Assembly (NCBI GenBank): GCA_003697135.1
Contig: RFGC01000022.1
Span: forward strand, 1 to 33,563
DNA from: Acidobacteriota bacterium
Lineage (GTDB): Bacteria > Acidobacteriota > Blastocatellia > Pyrinomonadales > Pyrinomonadaceae
DNA length: 33,563 nt
Reading direction: 5' to 3'
In this document: piece by piece, positions 1 through 5,078 of the stretch
Layout of the letters: each line of letters opens with the position of its first letter
Position numbering within the stretch: the first letter of the stretch is position 1
Program-made: the position numbers and the translations under genes
Notes under the pieces: model-generated
Databases searched by the model: none
Told to the model about the DNA's origin: nothing
The model's input: only the letters and a program-made list of their open reading frames with translations

Positions 1-1005
1 AAACTTCTGCCTCACTGCATCACCACCGTAACCCAACTGCTCAGTTCTCTGCGGTGTGCGAATCTCCTCTCCAAACGGCATGAAGTCTCTCCTCGAATAA
101 ACCTTCCCACTCTGCTCTGTCAACACCCGTGGACTACCTAAATGGTCACTCGTCAAATAACTTACCTTCGCTTCTGACAACGGCGCAACAACCGTCGAAT
201 ACTCTGCTATCAACCTGCCAAATGCATCATACACAAAGATTGTTGTTTCACCAGTCCCCGGCACTTCCTTCTTCACTCTCCGACCTTCTCCATCGTAGTA
301 ATACCTTCCAACAACTCCATTTGATGCATCTTTTACCTCTACCTGTTTGTTCTCACCATCATAAATAAACCTCCTCCCTTGTGCATCTCTCGTGAGATTG
401 CCTGCTTCATCATACTCATACCCTTGCCCATCCATGAACCTGTTATTCAAAGGATTAACCATAGGATTGCAAACCGCTCGCTCACATCCAGCTATCGTCG
501 TCGTCTCCGTCTCATCAAACCTTCGATTGCCATATCGGTCATAAACAAAGGTTTGCTTCCACGTCTGATTTCCTGAAATCGTCTCTGTTGCTGACTTCAA
601 ACGATTCAAACTGTCATAACTGTAAGTCTGAACTGCCGTAAAGCCTTGATTTTGTCCAACCGTCGGAACGGTGATGGTTTGGCTCAAGACATTGCCGTTA
701 TTCTGCGTTGTGCCGTAATCAAAGTTCAATTTCAAAAGGTTTGTCGCCTGCGACACATTCCCCAAAGCAATCTGCACAGGCTGTAATCTTGAATTAAACT
801 GCACCGATTCCCAGCGCCCATTGCCTAGCTGCATCGAACTAACTGCTCCTGTTGCCGTGTAAGTCAAATGCGAAGCGTATTTCCAAAAACCAGAATTTGA
901 GTTTTTCTTCGACTGCACCATCGCCAAATCGCCGTCCGTTTCCAAAACATTTTTGACCACTCTGCCGCTGGGATGGGTCTGTTCAAGCAATGCGCCCGAC
1001 GGTTT
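1..1005 (-). pseudogene. RHS/YD-repeat core fragment (copy A), 5'-truncated and running off the left edge
   Basis: The minus-strand frame from about 1005 down to 1 is open and reads as RHS repeat protein throughout. It starts near KPSGALLEQTHPSGRVVKN, passes YDSLNRLKSATE and VYDRYGNRRFDE, and reaches the core motifs YEYDEAGNLTRD, YYYDGEGRRVKKE, YLTSDHLGSPRVL and DFMPFGEEIRTP. The core ends with GGDAVRQKF at the window edge, so its C-terminal tip lies outside. RHS/YD proteins are large secreted or injected shells whose variable C-termini are often toxins. No start codon, ribosome site or N-terminal domain precedes the segment: homology stops at about 1005, where a plus-strand XRE-regulator fragment begins. 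It is therefore a displaced or silent cassette rather than a full gene. Whether the frame is expressed is unknown. Confidence 0.8.
44..536. repeat. 493-bp direct repeat, left copy (RHS core)
   Basis: Aligns without gaps to 2642-3134 at a constant offset of 2598 bp, with scattered, mostly silent differences. It encodes the conserved RHS core. Outside these limits the copies diverge, except for a weaker match across the core end at 1-43 and about 2600-2641. Confidence 0.9.
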
Positions 1006-1182
1006 AGAACGGTTGATGAGTTTGTATTCGACAAAACGGAACGCCACCCGCAGATGCTCGACAAAGAACTTTTGAAGAATTGGGAAAAGATAGACCAGTT
1101 ACCCGACGACGACAAGCTGGCGGTCAAAAGGATTGTCGCCGCGCTCTTGGTCAAACATTCCGTCGAATTGGCGGTCAGATGA
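1006..1182 (+). pseudogene. C-terminal fragment of an XRE-family (helix-turn-helix) regulator
   Basis: From about RTVDEFVFDKTERHP to the stop at 1182 the plus strand reads like the C-terminal tail of small XRE-type regulators. It has a DEFVFDKTERHP segment, then a charged helical tail with LLKNWEKIDQLPDDDK and a final VAALLVKH helix. The DNA-binding helix-turn-helix that should precede it is absent. The bases immediately upstream belong to RHS copy A on the opposite strand, so the gene was cut at about 1003-1011 by a rearrangement. An in-frame ATG at 973 exists, but its first 11 codons are antisense RHS sequence. The assignment rests on pattern recognition of a short tail and is moderate. Confidence 0.5.
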
Positions 1183-1189
1183 AAAGCCA

Positions 1190-1218
1190 ATAAAAAGACA
1201 GCCCGTAAAAAAGCTGTC
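1190..1218 (-). terminator. Candidate intrinsic terminator after the immunity candidate
   Basis: A 6-bp inverted repeat, GACAGC (1197-1202) and GCTGTC (1213-1218), has a 10-nt loop. On the minus strand it is followed by a TTTTTA tract. It lies 64 bp beyond the stop of the minus-strand gene ending at 1282. The stem is short, so strength is uncertain. Confidence 0.45.
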
Positions 1219-1281
1219 AAGCCGCGAGAAGCATTTTCTAACTATTTCTGATTTTCTAACTTTCTTTAGTAATTTGCCAAA

Positions 1282-1710
1282 CTAGAAATAAAGACAAACC
1301 CTTTCTCCTGACAAAGCTGTAAATGAAACTTCCTTCCCTTGTATTTCAAGCGAAGGAGGCGCATCCGCTTTGGGAGAGTTCATTGAAACTCCATAAGGAG
1401 GCGCATAACGAGTTAACAAAAAAGAGGAAGAAACTAGAATAAACTGATTGCTGCCAGCAAGCTCAATATCGCCCGATTTTATTTTGATAAGATAGATTCC
1501 CTTCTCTGTTTCACCGTCTCGCAAGAAAACTAACAAGTCTCCATCTTTATGCGTATAAACGCTTGAACCTTTCAGTTCTTTTTCTCCACTTAAAATCCTT
1601 ACGTTATCAATTCTCCACCAATAACGCTCTCTTACAAACCAAAAGATTACAGCGACGAAAATAACTATCGCTATAATTACGCCTATTTCTATAATCAATT
1701 TATTTTTCAT
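1282..1710 (-). CDS. Small membrane-anchored protein; candidate immunity partner of the Rhs tip toxin
   Basis: The protein has 142 residues. Residues 1-27 form an N-terminal membrane anchor (short KNK start, then a long run of I/V/A/F). It is followed by RERYWWR and a beta-rich soluble domain, probably on the outer face of the inner membrane. No family is recognised. Its ATG overlaps the TGA of the Rhs tip ORF (1707-1710, ATGA), which implies translational coupling. Rhs and other polymorphic toxins are typically followed at once by their immunity gene. A toxin predicted to attack peptidoglycan would need a periplasmic or membrane-anchored antitoxin, which fits this topology. The immunity role is inferred from position and topology only. 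Confidence 0.6.
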   Translation of the reverse strand: MKNKLIIEIGVIIAIVIFVAVIFWFVRERYWWRIDNVRILSGEKELKGSSVYTHKDGDLLVFLRDGETEKGIYLIKIKSGDIELAGSNQFILVSSSFLLTRYAPPYGVSMNSPKADAPPSLEIQGKEVSFTALSGERVCLYF

Positions 1711-2336
1711 GGCTTATACTTCAAGTATTGGACGTTTGTATGTCCGGGTAGATTTTGATTTATAGTTCCCAGCTTGACACCTTGGCTGCCGGCGTAAATC
1801 AGCAAACTGCCGCCTAGCGAAATTGCAGAATGTCCATTTGGACCCTCGCTTCCAAAAGCAACTATGTTTCCGACCTGCGGACTGCTAACAGGTGTGAAAT
1901 TAGCCACATTTCCAGCCGCCAACTCATTAGCACTTGGAGCGTTCGTCGCCCCAGTGATAAATCCGGGTCTTGTTATGCTTGCGTTGTTAGGAAAGCCGCC
2001 CGGTCTATTCCGTGATTGAAGTCCTATACCGCCGCCGATGGCATAAGTTGCGGCTACAAAAAAGTTGCATTTGTTGCTTTCTGCCGGAATTGTAATCTTC
2101 CAACCGGCACTTTCGATATACATTTCTTTCCCGTTATAACCATATCGAGCATCTCCCAATCTATCAATCGCGTAAAATGCTACTTTCAGTTCTATTGGGT
2201 CTTTCTGATTTTCAGGAATCGCAAGAATGAAATTGGTAATCGCGTCTATTGATTCTTCAATCGCCTTCGTAAGCTCTTGGTTACCAGCTTTTAACGCCTT
2301 TTCGTGTTCTTCTCCTAAGCGGTTAAGGCGTTTCAT
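1707..2336 (-). CDS. Rhs C-terminal tip with NlpC/P60- or CHAP-like Cys/His hydrolase domain (putative toxin)
   Basis: From the ATG at 2336 this ORF has 209 residues, but the same frame is open upstream to about 2606. There it reads FTSYERDIESGLDYAINRYY, the usual end of an RHS core, and then crosses a DPDG motif (2361-2372), the classical core/tip boundary. It is therefore the tip of the RHS protein and not an independent gene. In the tip, NKCNFFV (Cys at residue 90), PSANELA, PQVGNIVAF and GPNGHSAIS (His at residue 169) resemble the catalytic Cys and His blocks of NlpC/P60 or CHAP amidases seen in polymorphic toxins that cut peptidoglycan. A one-base insertion at 2607-2609 disconnects the tip from the core. 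Expression alone from 2336, or after frameshifting, is possible but unproven. Confidence 0.7.
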   Translation of the reverse strand: MKRLNRLGEEHEKALKAGNQELTKAIEESIDAITNFILAIPENQKDPIELKVAFYAIDRLGDARYGYNGKEMYIESAGWKITIPAESNKCNFFVAATYAIGGGIGLQSRNRPGGFPNNASITRPGFITGATNAPSANELAAGNVANFTPVSSPQVGNIVAFGSEGPNGHSAISLGGSLLIYAGSQGVKLGTINQNLPGHTNVQYLKYKP

Positions 2337-2586
2337 ATCCTCTTCATTGAGAGGTCTTCTTCCGTCCGGGTCAGTGTATTTTAGCGGGTTGTTTAGCGCA
2401 TAAACATATTTGTTCCAGATTTGCGGCTGTGAGATGTAGTTGTGAAAAATCTTCTGCTTTTCTTCTTCATCCTTGCCTTTCTCTTTTTCGGGAATGATGT
2501 TGTAAGGGTCAACACTGGTGAAGCGACCAACTACGATTAAGTAGTATCTGTTTATTGCATAATCAAGTCCGCTTTCAATATCTCTT

Positions 2587-3060
2587 TCATACGAGGTGAA
2601 TTTTTGCCCTCACCGAATCTGCTGTGTAGCCCAAACTTTGCGTTCTCTGCGGCGTGCGAATCTCCTCTCCAAACGGCATGAAGTCTCTCCTCGAATAAAC
2701 CTTGCCACTCTGCTCCGTCAACACTCGTGGACTCCCCAGATGATCACTCGTCAAATAACTCACCTTTGCTTCTGTTGGCTGTGCAACTTGCGTCGAATAC
2801 TCTGCTATCAACTTGCCAAATGCATCATACACAAAGATTGTTGTTTCGCCTGTCCCCGGCACTTCCTTCTTCGCCCTCCGACCTTCTCCATCATAGTAAT
2901 ACCTTCCAACAACTCCATTTGATGCATCTCTCACCTCTACCTGTTTGTTCTCACCATCATAAATAAACCTCCTCCCTTGCGCATCTCTTGTGAGATTACC
3001 TGCTTCATCATACTCATATCCTTGTCCATCCATGAACCTGTTGTTCAAAGGATTAACCAT
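2587..3060 (-). pseudogene. RHS core fragment (copy B), frameshifted before its tip
   Basis: The frame is open from about 3180 and has a first ATG at 3060. It carries YEYDEAGNLTRDAQGRR, YYYDGEGRRAKKE, YLTSDHLGSPRVL and DFMPFGEEIRTP, the RHS-associated core. It ends prematurely as VRAKIHLV-stop. Copy A at the same point reads VRQKF, and removing one G from the GGG run (2607-2609 on the plus strand as CCC) restores RQKFTSYERD and joins the tip. Upstream, RHS homology begins abruptly at about 3134, where it meets a leader ORF in another frame. Copy B has therefore lost its repeat region at the 5' side and its tip at the 3' side. It could still serve as a recombination donor. Confidence 0.8.
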
Positions 3061-3134
3061 AGGATTGCAAACCGCTCGCTCACATCCAGCTATCGTCTTA
3101 GCCTCTCCTTCGTCAAACCTCCGATTACCATATT
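2642..3134. repeat. 493-bp direct repeat, right copy (RHS core)
   Basis: Gap-free partner of 44-536. The two copies share orientation, so homologous recombination between them would delete or excise the intervening tip toxin, immunity candidate and XRE fragment. Confidence 0.9.
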
Positions 3135-3217
3135 TGTTTTGCCAGTTTAACGGCAGAGGAAGTGAAAAGAATGAAGTTTGTCAAAAAATCACGGGCGGTT
3201 TTCTTTCTGTCAAACAT
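3125..3217 (-). pseudogene. 30-codon leader ORF: surviving start of the rhs gene, out of frame with the core
   Basis: An ATG at 3217 is preceded by a strong AAGGAG ribosome site at ideal spacing and by a promoter-like pair at 3260-3288. The peptide starts MFDRKKTARDFL and continues with FILFTSSAV, a basic N-terminus followed by a hydrophobic stretch, as in a short export signal. It then stops at 3125-3127 inside sequence that the core frame reads as YGNRRFDE. This looks like the genuine beginning of an rhs gene whose middle has been deleted, fusing the start to the core in the wrong frame. It may also be a small peptide in its own right. Confidence 0.5.
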
Positions 3218-3259
3218 GAATTCACTCCTTTTGAATCCGTGAAATCAATTTTTGGAAAA

Positions 3260-3288
3260 AAAATAAAAAACTGCTCCAAAATTGTCAA
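3260..3288 (-). promoter_or_regulatory. Sigma-70-type promoter of the rhs remnant
   Basis: On the minus strand TTGACA (3283-3288, a perfect -35) is followed after 17 bp by TATTTT (3260-3265, 4 of 6). It is correctly placed upstream of the ribosome site and ATG at 3217. Confidence 0.55.
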
Positions 3289-3390
3289 GTCCTGAAAGAG
3301 GGTTTTTATGGAAAAGAAACGAAAAATTTTAGCAGTTTGTTTGCTCAACAGCCTGATTACCTATCTCAGTGTAAGAAGTTACGAAGATTC

Positions 3391-3426
3391 TCGTAAAATC
3401 CACTTGGAATCTCCAAGAAGTGGATT
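3391..3426 (-). terminator. Intrinsic terminator of the GAF-SpoIIE phosphatase gene
   Basis: A 9-bp perfect inverted repeat (3397-3405 with 3418-3426, core ATCCACTT/AAGTGGAT) is followed on the minus strand by TTTTACGA. It begins 17 bp beyond the stop of the minus-strand phosphatase gene. Confidence 0.6.
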
Positions 3427-3442
3427 ACAAAAACCAGAGTTT

Positions 3443-4735
3443 CTACTCGCTTCTCTTTATGATGAAAAGTGTCATATCATCAGAAGGTTTCTCCTCGCCT
3501 GTAAAATCCCGCACAGAGTCTTCTAGGAATTTTATAAGCTCTTTAGAAGAGAGATTTCTGCCCTCGATAACCTTTTGGATAAACCTTTCAAGACCGAATT
3601 CTTGGCCCGACTGATCGACGGCTTCGATTATGCCGTCTGTGTAAAGCACCAATAGATCGCCGCGATCAAACCGAAGAAAATGCTGGTGATAACGCATATT
3701 GCGAAAAATGCCTAACGGCATATCACCATATTCAATCAATTTGAAGTCACCATTTTCTTTAACCAAAAGCGGTGGATTATGGCCTGCGTTTGAGAAAACA
3801 AATGTTTTGTTTGTCTCGTCCAAAATACCGTAAATAGCCGTTATGAATTGATTATCTTCGACTGAATCCCAAAGCAAATTGCTAACCTTGGCAAGTGCGA
3901 TGTGGGGAGCATACCCTATTTGCATACCAGCACGCAAAGATGCTCGCAAAAAAGCCATCAAAAGCGCCGCCGGAATACCCTTACCTGCTGCATCGGCAAT
4001 GATTATGCCTATCTGATCGTCGAAAATCTTTACCCAATCGTAATAATCGCCAGAAACCTCTTCAGCCGGAAAAATATATGCGCTGATGTCAAATCCTCTA
4101 AGCTTTGGATCGTCATCTGGGAGCAACTCAAACTGAACCTGTCTGGCAATTTCTATCTGCGCCTCAAGACGTTTCTTCTCCAAAAGCTGTTCATGTAGCT
4201 TCACCTTTTCGATGATGATTGCGACCTGCGAAGCAAGAAGCTGAAGCACGGAAAGATCGTCTTCATCGTAAGCGTTCAGCTCATCGCATTCCAGATCGAA
4301 AACACCGATAACCTCATTGTTCGAGATTATTGGTGCTACCATTTCGGATTTTGTTTTATCTCTTGCTGGAAAATATCTTGAATCCTTGCTAACATCGGGA
4401 CAGATTATTGATTCTCCGGTCTGCGCAACGTAACCAATGAACCCTTCGCCCATTTTCAAACGCGGTTCAATCAAATCGAAGCTAATATCATAACCACGTA
4501 GCTTTTTGGATTTGAAAACATAAGGATTTTGACCCGTCTCATCGTGCTCAACAAGATAAATACCCGCCGCATCGTAGTGAATCAAGGAATCCAGAGTGTC
4601 CATCACTAACTCAAGAACTTCATCTAGGTCTAAAGAAAGGCTTATCTTCTTGGTGATGTCAAGAAGCATTCTGAGCTTATCAATAACCGTCAAACTTTCG
4701 TCTTTCCTCGAAAAATGTTCTGCACCACTTACCAT
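3443..4735 (-). CDS. GAF domain - SpoIIE/PP2C serine phosphatase (RsbU-like)
   Basis: A 430-residue signalling protein. A GAF sensor domain (about residues 22-180) includes GEGFIGYVAQTGESI and VIGVFDLE. A coiled linker follows (LLEKKRLEAQIEIARQVQ, about 183-203), then a SpoIIE-type PP2C phosphatase (about 205-430). The phosphatase shows the metal-binding blocks GDYYDW, IADAAGKGIPAALLM, NAGHNPPLLV, LYTDGIIEA and the final PSDDMTLFIIK. Proteins of this design dephosphorylate anti-anti-sigma (STAS) factors in partner-switching control of sigma factors; GAF presumably senses a small molecule or redox signal. The ATG at 4735 is preceded by AGAAGG. No STAS or RsbW-like partner is visible nearby, so the target is probably encoded elsewhere. 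A minus-strand TATACT (4791-4796) is a possible -10. Confidence 0.88.
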   Translation of the reverse strand: MVSGAEHFSRKDESLTVIDKLRMLLDITKKISLSLDLDEVLELVMDTLDSLIHYDAAGIYLVEHDETGQNPYVFKSKKLRGYDISFDLIEPRLKMGEGFIGYVAQTGESIICPDVSKDSRYFPARDKTKSEMVAPIISNNEVIGVFDLECDELNAYDEDDLSVLQLLASQVAIIIEKVKLHEQLLEKKRLEAQIEIARQVQFELLPDDDPKLRGFDISAYIFPAEEVSGDYYDWVKIFDDQIGIIIADAAGKGIPAALLMAFLRASLRAGMQIGYAPHIALAKVSNLLWDSVEDNQFITAIYGILDETNKTFVFSNAGHNPPLLVKENGDFKLIEYGDMPLGIFRNMRYHQHFLRFDRGDLLVLYTDGIIEAVDQSGQEFGLERFIQKVIEGRNLSSKELIKFLEDSVRDFTGEEKPSDDMTLFIIKRSE

Positions 4736-5060
4736 CGTTAGCTACCTTCTCAAGTTTTCCAAAAAACTCGCTGCTTATCAAATCTTCATAAGTATAGACT
4801 CTACGCATCTCATAATCACCATAAACTCGCTCTTACATCAAACACCATAACTATCTGAAGAGATGAAAAAATGCCACCATCTACCAGTAAAAAGCAAGCG
4901 TTATCAGACGCAAAATCAGCTTCCCTCGTTAAATACGAGTCTCTAAAAAACTAAAAACGTTATCGGACGCAGGAATTGATTCTGTTTGTGGAAAGCCGAC
5001 TTATTTTCGTTAAAGGATTTGGAAACATAGTTAAAAGCCGACGGTTTCAGGGCTTTAGTT
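4736..5060. other. Divergent intergenic region (phosphatase/polA) with short repeats
   Basis: No gene is supported in this 325-bp gap. It contains a 14-bp near-perfect direct repeat, CGTTATC(A/G)GACGCA, at 4899-4912 and 4958-4971. Between the copies is a small hairpin (CTCGT 4925-4929, ACGAG 4935-4939). An AAAGCCGAC word occurs twice nearer polA. The repeats could be operator half-sites but nothing identifies a regulator. Confidence 0.4.
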
Positions 5061-5066
5061 ATGTGT

Positions 5067-5072
5067 TATGAT
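5067..5072 (+). promoter_or_regulatory. -10 element of polA, close to the start codon
   Basis: TATGAT (5 of 6 to consensus) ends 6 nt before the ATG at 5079, so transcription would begin at or beside the start codon. No Shine-Dalgarno sequence is visible and no good -35 is found 16-18 bp upstream. Confidence 0.4.
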
Positions 5073-5078
5073 AGCAAT

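Noticed and set aside
864-1220. 118-codon minus-strand ORF over the XRE fragment and RHS copy A
   Set aside because: It is antisense to the XRE-like reading and in a different frame from RHS. The composition is Ser/Arg-rich, with no family resemblance.
44-3134. RHS repeats as a transposon or insertion sequence
   Set aside because: No transposase, terminal inverted repeats or target-site duplication. The repeat is coding RHS core.
3308-3526. 72-codon plus-strand ORF beginning MEKKRKILAV
   Set aside because: It runs through the minus-strand terminator and into the phosphatase coding region antisense, and has no ribosome site. A tiny leader peptide cannot be excluded but is unsupported.
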